From Cohnella algarum (lineage in GTDB: Bacteria; Bacillota; Bacilli; Paenibacillales; Paenibacillaceae): a DNA stretch of 64,000 bases. This document shows, in pieces, positions 8,926-16,708 of this stretch. Location of the stretch: NCBI RefSeq assembly GCF_016937515.1, contig NZ_JAFHKM010000002.1:1917001-1981000 (forward strand). Reading direction: 5' to 3'. The first letter of the stretch is position 1, and every line of letters starts with the position of its first letter. The translations under genes were made by a program, and so were the position numbers. The notes beneath the pieces were generated by a model, which searched no databases, was not told the DNA's origin, and was given only the letters and a program-made list of their open reading frames with translations.

Positions 8926-8955
8926 GTCGGGCGGACTCTCCGGAGTCCGCCCGAC
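8926..8955 (+). terminator. Perfect 13-bp stem-loop after the TRAP operon
   Basis: Arms 8926-8938 and 8943-8955 (GTCGGGCGGACTC and its complement) enclose a TCCG loop. The T run (TTTTT) lies before the hairpin and not after it, so it is not a textbook intrinsic terminator for the plus strand. It may act as an mRNA 3' stabiliser or attenuator between the transporter and malic enzyme genes. Confidence 0.55.
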
Positions 8956-9003
8956 GGAGCCTTAAGGAGTTTTGGAACGGACACGATCCTAGGAGGGAAC
9001 AAC

Positions 9004-10431
9004 ATGCCCGCCACATTAACGGGAACCCCGTCGCATCGCATGATCCTGCGAATCGGGATGGATCACGCCATTATTTCGTTCGGCATGCTGGCATCGCTGA
9101 TCGGGGAATTCGGCGGCGATATCGTCGCCATCGACGTCATTCGCGCGGACAAGACGTCCACCGTTCGCGACATTACGGTCGCGATCGCGGAGCCTCGTTT
9201 TCCCGCCATGATCGAGAGTTTGAAGTCGGTAAACGGGATCGAGCTGATCCATGTGTCGGATCCGACGTTTCTGCTGCATTTGGGCGGGAAAATCGAAATG
9301 CAGCCGAAAATGCCCGTGCGCAACCGCGACGATCTGTCGAAGGTGTATACGCCCGGCGTGGCGAAGGTGTGCACCGCGATTCACGAAAGCCCGGGCAAAG
9401 CGTTCACGCTGACGATGAAGCGCAATTTCGTCGCGGTCGTCTCCGACGGCACGGCCGTGCTGGGGCTCGGCGATATCGGGCCCGCGGCCGCGATGCCGGT
9501 CATGGAAGGCAAGGCGATGCTGTTCAAGCAGCTGGCCGGCGTCGACGCCGTGCCGATTTGCCTGGATACGAAGGATACCGAGGAGATTATCCGGACGATC
9601 AAGAACATTGCTCCGGCCTTCGGAGGCATCAACCTGGAGGACATCAGCTCTCCGCGCTGCTTCGAGATCGAGGAGCGGCTGAAGCGGGAACTCGACATTC
9701 CCGTTTTCCACGACGATCAGCACGGGACGGCCGTCGTCGTGCTGGCCGGCCTGTTCAACGCGCTGCGGCTCGTCGGCAAGGAGATGAAGGACGTGCGCAT
9801 CGCGGTGCAGGGCATCGGGGCCGCCGGCGTGTCGATCATCAAAATGCTGCTGGCCGCGGGTGCGTCGCGCATCGTCGCGGTCGACCGCTGCGGCGTGCTG
9901 AACCGGCGGCAGGTTTACGACAACCCGATGTGGAACTGGGTGGCGCAGCATACGAACGCGGAGGGGATCGGCGGCACCGTAACCGACGCGTTGGCCGGCG
10001 CCGACGTCTTCGTCGGCGTATCCGGGCCGAACTCCGTCACGGTCGACGACGTGAAGGGAATGGCCGCGGACGCGATCGTGTTCGCCATGGCGAATCCGAA
10101 GCCGGAAATCGAGCCGGAGCTGATCGCGGGCCATGCCCGGGTCATCGCGACGGGGCGAAGCGATTATCCGAACCAGATCAACAACGTGCTGTGCTTTCCC
10201 GGCATTTTCCGGGGGGCGCTCGATTGCCGGGCTTCGGACATCAACGAGGAAATGAAGCTGGCGACGTCGCGGGCGATCGCCTCGGCCGTGACGGATGCGG
10301 AGCTGAACGAGCAGTATATCATTCCGTCCATTTTCAACGACAAAGTCGTCAAGGCGATCCGGGACGCCGTCGTCCAGGCGGCCATCGATTCGGGAACGGC
10401 GAGGCGGATTCCGCCGGAGTTTCGGAAGTAA
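9004..10431 (+). CDS. NAD-dependent malic enzyme with N-terminal ACT domain
   Basis: A 475-residue malate dehydrogenase (oxaloacetate-decarboxylating) that converts malate to pyruvate and CO2. Residues 1 to about 85 form an ACT domain, a typical site for small-molecule control. The malic domain follows with VYTPGVAKVC near residue 117 and VFHDDQHGTA near 237. An NAD-binding Rossmann fold has VQGIGAAGVS near 269. Bacillus and Paenibacillus genomes carry ACT-malic enzymes of this length. The ribosome site AGGAGGG precedes ATG 9004. It stands 100 bp after the TRAP operon; a shared role in organic-acid use is plausible but not required. Confidence 0.92.
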   Translation: MPATLTGTPSHRMILRIGMDHAIISFGMLASLIGEFGGDIVAIDVIRADKTSTVRDITVAIAEPRFPAMIESLKSVNGIELIHVSDPTFLLHLGGKIEMQPKMPVRNRDDLSKVYTPGVAKVCTAIHESPGKAFTLTMKRNFVAVVSDGTAVLGLGDIGPAAAMPVMEGKAMLFKQLAGVDAVPICLDTKDTEEIIRTIKNIAPAFGGINLEDISSPRCFEIEERLKRELDIPVFHDDQHGTAVVVLAGLFNALRLVGKEMKDVRIAVQGIGAAGVSIIKMLLAAGASRIVAVDRCGVLNRRQVYDNPMWNWVAQHTNAEGIGGTVTDALAGADVFVGVSGPNSVTVDDVKGMAADAIVFAMANPKPEIEPELIAGHARVIATGRSDYPNQINNVLCFPGIFRGALDCRASDINEEMKLATSRAIASAVTDAELNEQYIIPSIFNDKVVKAIRDAVVQAAIDSGTARRIPPEFRK

Positions 10432-10447
10432 TTCGAAGCGGGACTGC

Positions 10448-10543
10448 CGGAGCTTGCGAACGATATTCGGAGCTTGCCGAACGCCGTTTGTCGCCTGTTT
10501 GGAGCGCCGAACTTTGCCTGGAGCAGCGGCGTTCCTCTTTTTT
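10448..10543 (+). terminator. Weak terminator region with a short direct repeat
   Basis: CGGAGCTTGC occurs twice, at 10448-10457 and 10468-10477. An AACGCCG arm at 10480-10486 can pair with CGGCGTT at 10527-10533, followed by CCTCTTTTTT. The loop is long, so termination here is only possible. Confidence 0.35.
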
Positions 10544-10567
10544 ACCCTAATATATAACTATACAGCA

Positions 10568-10588
10568 ATATACCTAAATGGTAATATA
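10568..10588. promoter_or_regulatory. Possible ArsR-family operator
   Basis: An imperfect dyad ATATACC-taaat-GGTAATAT lies directly upstream of the ArsR-family gene and overlaps TATAAC boxes. Its position suggests autoregulation. No clear Shine-Dalgarno sequence precedes ATG 10594. Confidence 0.35.
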
Positions 10589-10593
10589 ACGAC

Positions 10594-10917
10594 ATGAAAA
10601 ACGACAAGCTATTTGAAGTGCTGGCCGAGCCGAACCGGAGGGCGATCCTCGATTGTTTGCGCATTCGGGAACGCACGGTCGGGGAACTGGTAGCGGCCTC
10701 GTCGATCAGCCAACCCGGCGTATCGAAGCATTTGCGCATTTTGCGGGAAGCGGGACTCGTTTCCGTGCGCAAAGACGCCCAGCGGCATCTGTACAGCTTG
10801 AGGGCGGAACCGCTGGCGGAGATGGACAACTGGCTGGAGCCTTATCGCCGGTTCTGGTCGGACAAGCTGGACGCGCTGGAAAAGCGACTGGACGAAGAAG
10901 CCGAAAGGGAGGAATAG
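10594..10917 (+). CDS. ArsR-family winged-helix regulator
   Basis: A 107-residue repressor-type protein. The winged helix spans most of the chain: LAEPNRRAILDCLRIRERTV, the recognition helix in SISQPGVSKHLRILREAGLV, and a wing in VRKDAQRHLYSLR. It lacks the CxC metal motif of arsenic and cadmium sensors, so metal sensing is unlikely. It belongs to the subgroup usually paired with an SRPBCC/AHSA1 protein, which is indeed encoded 4 bp downstream. No clear ribosome site is visible, so the message may be leaderless or weakly translated. Confidence 0.88.
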   Translation: MKNDKLFEVLAEPNRRAILDCLRIRERTVGELVAASSISQPGVSKHLRILREAGLVSVRKDAQRHLYSLRAEPLAEMDNWLEPYRRFWSDKLDALEKRLDEEAEREE

Positions 10918-10921
10918 ATGA

Positions 10922-11398
10922 ATGCTGGCCGTCATTCAAAAAACCGCGAACGGGTACACCGCCCGCTACGAGCGCCGTTTGAAGCACCCCGTCGCCAAGG
11001 TGTGGGCGATGCTGACCGAGAACGAGAAGCTGGCCAAATGGTTTTCCGAGCTCAGCGTTGACGATTTGCGGGAGGGCGGGGTGATCAAGTTCGACATGCA
11101 GGACGGCACGTTCGAGGAAATGGAAATTCTCGAGCTGAAGGCGGAATCCGTGCTCGAATATACGTGGGGCGAGGACCGCGTCCGGTTCGAACTCTATCCG
11201 GAGCCGGACGGCTGCCGCCTCGTCCTGATCGAGACGATCGCGAAGCTGACGGACCATACGCCGAAGGATGTCGCGGGTTGGGACGTCTGCCTGGACGTCA
11301 TCGAAGCGGTGCTCGCCGGCAGGACGATCGAGTCCAGTAAAAGCGCATGGGAAATCAAGTACGAGCAATACGCCAAACTTTTTGCGGAGCTGGGCTGA
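10922..11398 (+). CDS. SRPBCC (AHSA1-like) domain protein
   Basis: A 158-residue protein with the helix-grip START/SRPBCC fold. The family signature is YERRLKHPVAKVWAMLTENE, followed by LAKWFSELSV and a beta-rich core ending VLAG. These proteins bind hydrophobic ligands; many are encoded beside ArsR-type regulators, as here, but their ligands are mostly unknown. ATG 10922 follows GGGAGG in the end of the ArsR gene with only 4 bp between the genes, so translation is coupled. An alternative ATG at 10918 is in another frame. Confidence 0.85.
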   Translation: MLAVIQKTANGYTARYERRLKHPVAKVWAMLTENEKLAKWFSELSVDDLREGGVIKFDMQDGTFEEMEILELKAESVLEYTWGEDRVRFELYPEPDGCRLVLIETIAKLTDHTPKDVAGWDVCLDVIEAVLAGRTIESSKSAWEIKYEQYAKLFAELG

Positions 11399-11431
11399 AG
11401 GCCGGGTTTCCGAACGGGAGGAGGAACGCGC

Positions 11432-11710
11432 ATGTGCCGAAATATTCGTACGCTGTTCAATTTCGACCCGCCCGCGACCGAAGAGGAGGTCCGGGCCGCC
11501 GCGCTTCAATACGTCCGGAAGGTGACGGGTTTTACGGCGCCGTCCAAGGCGAACGAAGAGGCGTTTCATCGGGCGGTGGAGGAGATTGCTTCCGCCAGCC
11601 AGCGACTGTTGGACGCTCTGGTCACGCAGGCGGAGCCGAAAAATCGGGAGGTCGAAGCGGAGCGCGCCCGCGCCCGATCCGCCAAACGATTCGGCACGGC
11701 CGAGCGCTGA
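11432..11710 (+). CDS. DUF2277 family small protein
   Basis: A 92-residue protein matching DUF2277. It starts MCRNIRTLFNFDPPAT, carries VRKVTGFTAPSKANEEAF in the centre and ends with a basic Arg/Ala-rich tail. Its function is unknown; in many genomes it accompanies ArsR-SRPBCC pairs. It lies 33 bp after the SRPBCC gene with GGGAGGAGG upstream of ATG 11432, so all three are probably one transcript. Confidence 0.82.
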   Translation: MCRNIRTLFNFDPPATEEEVRAAALQYVRKVTGFTAPSKANEEAFHRAVEEIASASQRLLDALVTQAEPKNREVEAERARARSAKRFGTAER

Positions 11711-11806
11711 CATCGCCCGCGGTTTCAACGGGGCGGCAGGAAGACGGCCGAGGTCCGATGGTCGAGCGTCGCCAGGCAACGGGAAGCTGTTGGGCGGGCT
11801 CAGGTT

Positions 11807-11828
11807 GGATTTTGTCTGGACAAAATCC
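11807..11828. repeat. Isolated hairpin of the TGGATTTT repeat family
   Basis: Arms GGATTTTGT (11807-11815) and ACAAAATCC (11820-11828) enclose CTGG. The same motif forms the larger copies at 44.4 kb and 58.4 kb. The rest of the 210-bp spacer between the DUF2277 gene and the convergent gene shows nothing else. Confidence 0.6.
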
Positions 11829-11919
11829 GCTGAAGGGTCGAGCGCTATGCTGGCTAACCAAGCCAAACCGGGCCCGCGGGAATCGCGGCGCCCATCTCCG
11901 TAGCGGCATCGCTCCGCCG

Positions 11920-12288
11920 CTACAACGCCCCCTCCGACTGCACGATTTGCATCGCATGCTCGTAGTCGGCCTCGTCCACGGTCGCCGCCAGCAAAATATC
12001 GCGCCCGGCGGTCCGGTTATCCGGCCTTCCGTAGCTGACGCCGCCGACTCCGGCGTCCGGCTTGGCGCCGAGGGTGTCGAATCCCTCGCCAGGCGTCATC
12101 TTTGGGAACCCGGCGGATTCTCCGGAAATCGCATTCCTCGCGGCATCCGAGTGCTCGGCTCCGTTGCCGGCATAGCCGTCGAACCGTTCGATCGCATATT
12201 CGCCTAGGCGCAGCGCCTTTAGCTTTTCCAAAGCCTGCTTGGCTTGATCGGGCGTATGAAAATAGGCCAGTATCGTCTTCTCCGACAT
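11920..12288 (-). CDS. Small protein with YflT/general-stress-protein-17M-like N terminus
   Basis: A 122-residue soluble protein. The start is taken as ATG 12288 (MSEKTILAYF) because GGAGG lies about 10 bp upstream; an earlier in-frame start would add 16 unlikely residues. The first 45 residues (ILAYFHTPDQAKQALEKLKA) look like the fold of stress proteins that scan amphipathic helix after a beta strand, as in the YflT family; this is a weak resemblance. The middle is Gly/Asp-rich and probably flexible, and the C terminus (DILLAATVDEADYEHAMQIV) repeats a beta-alpha pattern. Function unknown. It is convergent with the ArsR operon. Confidence 0.65.
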   Translation of the reverse strand: MSEKTILAYFHTPDQAKQALEKLKALRLGEYAIERFDGYAGNGAEHSDAARNAISGESAGFPKMTPGEGFDTLGAKPDAGVGGVSYGRPDNRTAGRDILLAATVDEADYEHAMQIVQSEGAL

Positions 12289-12400
12289 CGTAAGGGTTCC
12301 TCCAAATCCGATCGGCCGACTGGTCCTTGATGCCACGTAGTATAGACCGGCCCGCTATCCGGTATTCGTCCGGGGGGCGGGATCGGTCTTTTCATTTTGA

Positions 12401-12556
12401 TTTTATTTAACCAAATGGTTGAATAGCGAGCAGTGCATCGGGGACGGGTACTTCGAGTACCGGCTCCGGGAATTGGTTTATCGCGGCGTTCTCGAAATCA
12501 AGGGAGTCCCGCGGGCGATGCGATATTACAGCGTCCGGTTGAAGAGCGACGCATAG
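12401..12556 (+). pseudogene. Remnant of a DUF1835/DUF3658 protein (C-terminal end only)
   Basis: An open stretch of about 51 codons without a start codon encodes IGDGYFEYRLRELVYRGVLE followed by IKGVPRAMRYYSVRL and a TAG stop. This is the typical C-terminal DUF3658 signature of DUF1835-containing proteins. A TGA closes the frame at 12398-12400, and neither the N-terminal DUF1835 domain nor a ribosome site is present. It is the tail of a deleted gene. Around it, 12289-12400 and 12557-12744 hold no recognisable gene. Confidence 0.72.
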
Positions 12557-12744
12557 CGCCGCGTGGCAATTGCCTTTAGCGGAATAACGCGGGAAGAAAC
12601 GCCTTATACGCAATAAAAGCAAAGGCCGAGCCGGTGCGCGATCGCGCACCGGCTCGGCTCTCCGCGGTTGCATATAAGTCGGGGCTGCCCAACTCAACCC
12701 TCCAAGCGCATCTTGCGGCAGGTCGATGGCGGTCGCCCGCCGCC

Positions 12745-13509
12745 TTATTGATTGATCATGCCGCCGTCGACCGTGTACAAAGACCCGGTGACGAAGGAGG
12801 CTTCGTCGGACAGCAGGAAGTTCATGACCGCCGCCACCTCGTGAGGCTCTCCGTACCGCCCCATCGGCGTAGCCGCTTCGTTCGCTTTTTTGAACGCATC
12901 GGCGTCGCCGAAGTTTTGCTCGATTTGGCGCATCATGCGCGTATTGATCGTGCCCGGAAGCACCGCGTTGACGCGAATGCCGAGCGGCGCGAGTTCGTTG
13001 GCGGCGACCCGGGTAAGGCCGATGACCGCGTGCTTGGACATGATATAAGGGGACATCCCGGGAGCGCCCATCAAGCCGGCAAGCGAAGAGGTGTTCAAAA
13101 TCGCGCCCGACTTTTGTTTTTTCATGACGGGAATGACGTGCTGGAGGCCGAGGAAAACGCCGCGCACGTTCACGTTGTAAACCAGGTCGAGCGCTTTGAC
13201 GCTTTGCTCCTCGATCAAACCGGAAGGGCCTTCGATTCCGGCGTTGTTGGCGAAATAGTCGATCGTTCCGAACTTCTCCAACGCTTTGCTTACGTAGTTT
13301 TGCACGTCCTCTTCCTTGGAAACGTCGGCGGCTACCGCCAGGGAATTGGAATCGTTCAGGCCGAGCTCCCCTATCGTTTTTTTCACCGCATCCTCGTTCA
13401 AGTCGACGAGGACGAGATTGACGCCGCGCTCCGCGAAACGGCGGGCCAGCTCCTTGCCGATGCCTCCGGCCGCGCCCGTAATGACCGCTGTTTTTTGCGT
13501 TTGGCTCAT
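12745..13509 (-). CDS. Short-chain dehydrogenase/reductase
   Basis: A 254-residue classical SDR that oxidises or reduces an alcohol/ketone with NAD(P). The cofactor motif TGAAGGIGKELA is at residues 11-22, with an acidic Asp after VLVD that favours NAD. NNAGIEG is near residue 90, and the catalytic Ser-Tyr-Lys set lies in NTSSLAGLMGAPGMSPYIMSK (split here by spacing, Tyr and Lys near 156-160). The C terminus VTGSLYTVDGGM is standard. The substrate is unknown; glucose dehydrogenase and 3-oxoacyl-ACP reductase branches look alike. It is transcribed away from the TetR gene, which may control it. Confidence 0.9.
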   Translation of the reverse strand: MSQTQKTAVITGAAGGIGKELARRFAERGVNLVLVDLNEDAVKKTIGELGLNDSNSLAVAADVSKEEDVQNYVSKALEKFGTIDYFANNAGIEGPSGLIEEQSVKALDLVYNVNVRGVFLGLQHVIPVMKKQKSGAILNTSSLAGLMGAPGMSPYIMSKHAVIGLTRVAANELAPLGIRVNAVLPGTINTRMMRQIEQNFGDADAFKKANEAATPMGRYGEPHEVAAVMNFLLSDEASFVTGSLYTVDGGMINQ

Positions 13510-13784
13510 TGTATGTTCGCTTCCTTCGTTATGGATTGAAAAACGGGAAATCCGACGCCGTTCCGAGCGCCGAGCTTCTTCCTAAGGGTAACTCCGTTTC
13601 GGGCGTTCGGACAATCATCAACCCGTCACAGAAATGTCACGTATTCAACAAAAAGGATTTCCTGTGTTAAGTTAAAGAGAGAAATTGAACATGGGGCCAT
13701 GGACTTGCCTAGAATGCGCCTGGCGGAACGAACTTATGCGGCCGGGAGGCAAGCGGGCGAATTGTCGCGCGAGGAGGCGGGCTG

Positions 13785-14378
13785 TTGGCAATGGATGAGC
13801 ATTTGGATCGGCGAATCCGCAAAACCCGGCAAGCGTTAAAAGAGGCGCTCGTTGCGCTCATTCTGGAAAAAGGCTACGATGCCGTGACGATTATCGATAT
13901 CGCGGACAGGGCGGATTACAACCGCGGAACCTTTTACAATCATTACGCCGGGAAGGAAGAGCTGCTAAGCGAAATCCACGGCGAATTTTTGCGCCGGACC
14001 GGGGAGTCGCTGCTTGAGCCGTACAAAGGAATGGAGCGGGTTGCGGCGGCGGACATTTATCCTTCGATTTTGCTGTTATTCGAACATATCGAAAAGCATA
14101 AAGACGAATTTACGGCGCTGCTGTCCGTCGACCGCAAGCTGGCGCTCGAGCTGAACGACGCCCTGCGGGAATCGATGCGAAGGGATATGCATATCGAAAT
14201 GGAACCGGGCGCGGCGTCCGTCGATTACGAAATCCTGCTAAGCTATCAAATGTCGGCAACGGTCGGCGTCATCATGCATTGGGCGGAAACCCGGTTCAAA
14301 TATTCGGCGCGCTTTATGGCGGAACAGCTGCATTCGCTCGTGAACGGGCGCATCGCCTTCATCCAATTCAAACGGTAA
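13785..14378 (+). CDS. TetR/AcrR-family regulator
   Basis: A 197-residue regulator with the N-terminal TetR helix-turn-helix (RKTRQALKEALVALILEKGY, then DIADRADYNRGTFYNHYAGK) and a C-terminal TetR_C_33-like helical domain for ligand binding and dimerisation. The preferred start is TTG 13785, since GAGGAGG (13771-13777) is 7 bp upstream; ATG 13791 is the alternative. It is divergent from the short-chain dehydrogenase, with an inverted repeat GTCAC-agaaat-GTCAC-like element near 13626-13641 in the shared spacer, so control of that dehydrogenase is a reasonable guess. Confidence 0.88.
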   Translation: MAMDEHLDRRIRKTRQALKEALVALILEKGYDAVTIIDIADRADYNRGTFYNHYAGKEELLSEIHGEFLRRTGESLLEPYKGMERVAAADIYPSILLLFEHIEKHKDEFTALLSVDRKLALELNDALRESMRRDMHIEMEPGAASVDYEILLSYQMSATVGVIMHWAETRFKYSARFMAEQLHSLVNGRIAFIQFKR

Positions 14379-14412
14379 TGGCGCAGCATTTTTTCGGCGA
14401 AAAAATCGGGTA

Positions 14413-14443
14413 TTGACCTTGACGCTGCGTCAACGTGTACGGT
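14413..14443 (+). promoter_or_regulatory. MerR-type promoter with 19-bp spacer and operator dyad
   Basis: TTGACC (14413-14418) and TACGGT (14438-14443) are separated by 19 bp, the overlong spacing typical of MerR-controlled promoters. The spacer begins with a perfect dyad TTGACG-CTG-CGTCAA (14419-14433). The gene just downstream encodes a MerR-TipAS protein, so this is probably its autoregulated promoter. Confidence 0.8.
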
Positions 14444-14465
14444 TAGGTTGTCGGGAGGTGAAGGC

Positions 14466-15233
14466 ATGGAATATACGGTGCAGAAGCTGGGGCAACTCGC
14501 GGGAGTCAGCACTCGAACGCTGCGGTATTACGACGCAATCGGCATCCTTAAGCCGGCAAGGATCAATTCGTCGGGATACCGGATTTACGGTCAGGCCCAG
14601 GTCGACAGGCTGCAGCAAATTCTTTTTTACCGGGAACTCGGGTTCGGCCTGGACCGCATCAAGCAAATCGTGACGGATCCCGCTTTTGACCCGGCGCAAG
14701 CGCTGCAACAACATCGCAAGCACCTGCTCGACAAGCGAAAGCAGTTGGACGCGTTGATCGCGAACGTGGAAAAAACGATTGCTTTGTCCGAAGGGAGAAT
14801 GACCATGAGCGACAAGGAAAAATTCGAAGGATTCAAACGCCGAATGATCGAGGATAACGAACAAAAGTACGGAGCCGAAGTCCGCGCCAAGTACGGAGAC
14901 GAAACGGTGGATCAATCCAATCAAAAGCTGATGAACATGACGCCGGAGCAACACGAAGAGGTGACCCGCCTGGCGGCCGAGGTGCAAACGACCCTCGCGG
15001 AAGCGTTTCGAACGGGCGATCCGGCCGGGGAGCTCGCACAGAAGGCGGCCGACTTGCACAAGCGGTGGCTGACCTATTACTGGAGCGGGTACAGCAAGGA
15101 GGCGCATGCCGGAGTCGCGCAAATGTACGTGGACGACGAGCGGTTCAAAGCGTACTATGACGAAAAACAGCCGGGCACGGCCGAGTTTTTGCGGGATGCG
15201 ATCCTCGTTTATACGGGGATCGGAAAGCCCTGA
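14466..15233 (+). CDS. MerR-family activator with TipAS ligand-binding domain
   Basis: A 255-residue transcription activator. The MerR DNA-binding domain is at residues 1-75 (VQKLGQLAGVSTRTLRYYD, then GYRIYGQAQVDRLQQIL), a dimerising coiled coil at about 76-110, and a TipAS domain from about 120 to the end. TipAS domains (as in Streptomyces TipA and Bacillus Mta-like proteins) bind peptide antibiotics or other large drugs and switch on resistance genes. The start is ATG 14466 with GGGAGG 6 bp upstream. A methionine at about residue 115 before SDKEKFEGF could start a short TipAS-only form, as TipA does in Streptomyces. No dedicated efflux gene is adjacent. Confidence 0.88.
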   Translation: MEYTVQKLGQLAGVSTRTLRYYDAIGILKPARINSSGYRIYGQAQVDRLQQILFYRELGFGLDRIKQIVTDPAFDPAQALQQHRKHLLDKRKQLDALIANVEKTIALSEGRMTMSDKEKFEGFKRRMIEDNEQKYGAEVRAKYGDETVDQSNQKLMNMTPEQHEEVTRLAAEVQTTLAEAFRTGDPAGELAQKAADLHKRWLTYYWSGYSKEAHAGVAQMYVDDERFKAYYDEKQPGTAEFLRDAILVYTGIGKP

Positions 15234-15300
15234 GCGCGGAAGCGGGCGACCCTGGCAAAAGCGGAATGCAAAGCACAATGGAAAGCAGATGAAAAGCATG

Positions 15301-15341
15301 GAGCCTTGCGAGCGGACGTCGTCCGTCGCGGGGCTTTTTTT
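15301..15341 (+). terminator. Intrinsic terminator after the MerR gene
   Basis: GAGCC...GGGGC with an inner GCGAGCGGAC/GTCCGTCGC stem (one bulged base) is followed by a run of seven T. Confidence 0.75.
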
Positions 15342-15391
15342 GCATGGGTCTTCCGCGGATTCCGTTCGCTCCTGCACCTTGATTAAAATAT

Positions 15392-15422
15392 TTACTTATG
15401 TTAATTTATTTATATAAGTTAA
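15392..15422. promoter_or_regulatory. AT-rich inverted repeat upstream of a TetR gene
   Basis: TTACTTAT (15392-15399) and ATATAAGTTAA (15412-15422) form an imperfect dyad across an AT-only centre, 20 bp before the TetR start. Its placement fits an autoregulatory operator. Confidence 0.5.
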
Positions 15423-15441
15423 CTGAAAGTTGAGGATAACG

Positions 15442-16077
15442 ATGAAGTCTGACATTCCGCTGCGGGAAATCAAAAAAGCGCGCAACAAGATCGCGCTGTA
15501 TGAAGCCTGCTTGACGCTGATCGCGCAGAAAGCTTCGCTCCGGGAAGTGATGCTGGAAGACATCTGTCAGCTGGCCGAAGTGTCGCGGGTTACGTTTTTC
15601 AAATTTTATCAACGGAAGGAGGATTTGCTCGTTTATTTTATGCGCGTTTGGCTGACCGAGCGGATCGCGGAAATCGAGACGAACGGGATGCGCGGATTCG
15701 AGGCCGTTCGGCATTTGTTTCGAAAGGCGGCCGAAGTGTCGCGGGAACGGCCAAGCATCATGGCGAGCCTGGTTTCCTTTTTGGCGGAGACGAAAATGCA
15801 CCCCTGCATGCCGGAGATGAGCGCGGCGGAAATCCGTCTGCTGTTTCCCGAGTATGAGGAAATCGGCGCCCGGACGCCCCATATGCATCGTTTGTTTTAC
15901 CGGTGCATGGAAGAAGCCCGGGAGGAAGGGCGGCTCAACCGGAATACGACGCCGGACACGGCGGTAAAGGTGCTGTTCACCGTGTTTTACGGCGCCTTTC
16001 TGACGGCGCAGGCGTATGGCGAGGACGATTTCGAGACCATATACGAAATCCATCTTCAATGGATCGAAAACGCGTAG
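15442..16077 (+). CDS. TetR/AcrR-family regulator
   Basis: A 211-residue regulator. The N-terminal helix-turn-helix includes LREVMLEDICQLAEVSRVTF and FKFYQRKEDLLVYF; the rest is helical and should bind a ligand. ATG 15442 is chosen because GAGG lies 6 bp upstream; a TTG at 15430 is in frame but overlaps the ribosome site. The DUF4188 gene begins 16 bp after its stop, so they are probably an operon, and that protein or its substrate may be what the regulator responds to. Confidence 0.85.
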   Translation: MKSDIPLREIKKARNKIALYEACLTLIAQKASLREVMLEDICQLAEVSRVTFFKFYQRKEDLLVYFMRVWLTERIAEIETNGMRGFEAVRHLFRKAAEVSRERPSIMASLVSFLAETKMHPCMPEMSAAEIRLLFPEYEEIGARTPHMHRLFYRCMEEAREEGRLNRNTTPDTAVKVLFTVFYGAFLTAQAYGEDDFETIYEIHLQWIENA

Positions 16078-16093
16078 ACGAGGAGAATGTACC

Positions 16094-16576
16094 GTGAGCA
16101 AAGTCGTTCCGGGGCGCTATACCGCCCGGATGGAAGGTTCGTTTGCCGTGTTCATGATCGGTATGCGGGTCAACAAACTGTGGGCGATTCCTAAATGGTG
16201 GCCGGTGTTCGCGGCGATGAACCCGATGCTGCGGGAATTGTACGCCCACCCCGAGCTTGGCTTTTTAAGCAGCACTTTTCATCTGTCGTGGAGAGGGCTG
16301 ACCCTCGTCCAATACTGGAAATCGTTCGAGCATTTGGAGAAGTACGCTCGCGAGGCTCCGAACCATCTGAAGGCGTGGCGGGATTTCAACCGGAAGGTCG
16401 GTGCGAGCGGCGTCGTCGGGATCTACCATGAAACGTATTTGATCCCCGAAGGCCAGTACGAATGCCTGTACAGCAATATGCCCGTTTTCGGACTCGCCAA
16501 GGCGGGGAGCCACGAGCCCGCGACCGGAAGGCGGGAAACCGCGAGCGGAAGGCTGGAGCGTACCGACGGGTTGTGA
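16094..16576 (+). CDS. DUF4188 family (monooxygenase-like) protein
   Basis: A 160-residue protein of the DUF4188 type: it opens VVPGRYTARMEGSFAVFMIG, has RVNKLWAIPKWWPVF, and later LVQYWKSFEHLEKYA and IYHETYLIPEGQYE. Members are annotated as dimeric alpha/beta-barrel monooxygenase-like proteins; the reaction is not known. The start is GTG 16094 with AGGAG 8 bp upstream. Its last 20 residues are Arg/Gly/Glu-rich and may be disordered. It follows a TetR gene closely. Confidence 0.8.
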   Translation: MSKVVPGRYTARMEGSFAVFMIGMRVNKLWAIPKWWPVFAAMNPMLRELYAHPELGFLSSTFHLSWRGLTLVQYWKSFEHLEKYAREAPNHLKAWRDFNRKVGASGVVGIYHETYLIPEGQYECLYSNMPVFGLAKAGSHEPATGRRETASGRLERTDGL

Positions 16577-16708
16577 AGAAATAACCAGAAGTTTGTCGAT
16601 TCATGGCGTTATTTTTGAAAATATAGGCTATTCATCCCTCCAATCTTCCTATAAAATCTAGATAAGAACGTGGACGTGAAGTTTTCTGACATCCGCAAGG
16701 AGGATACG

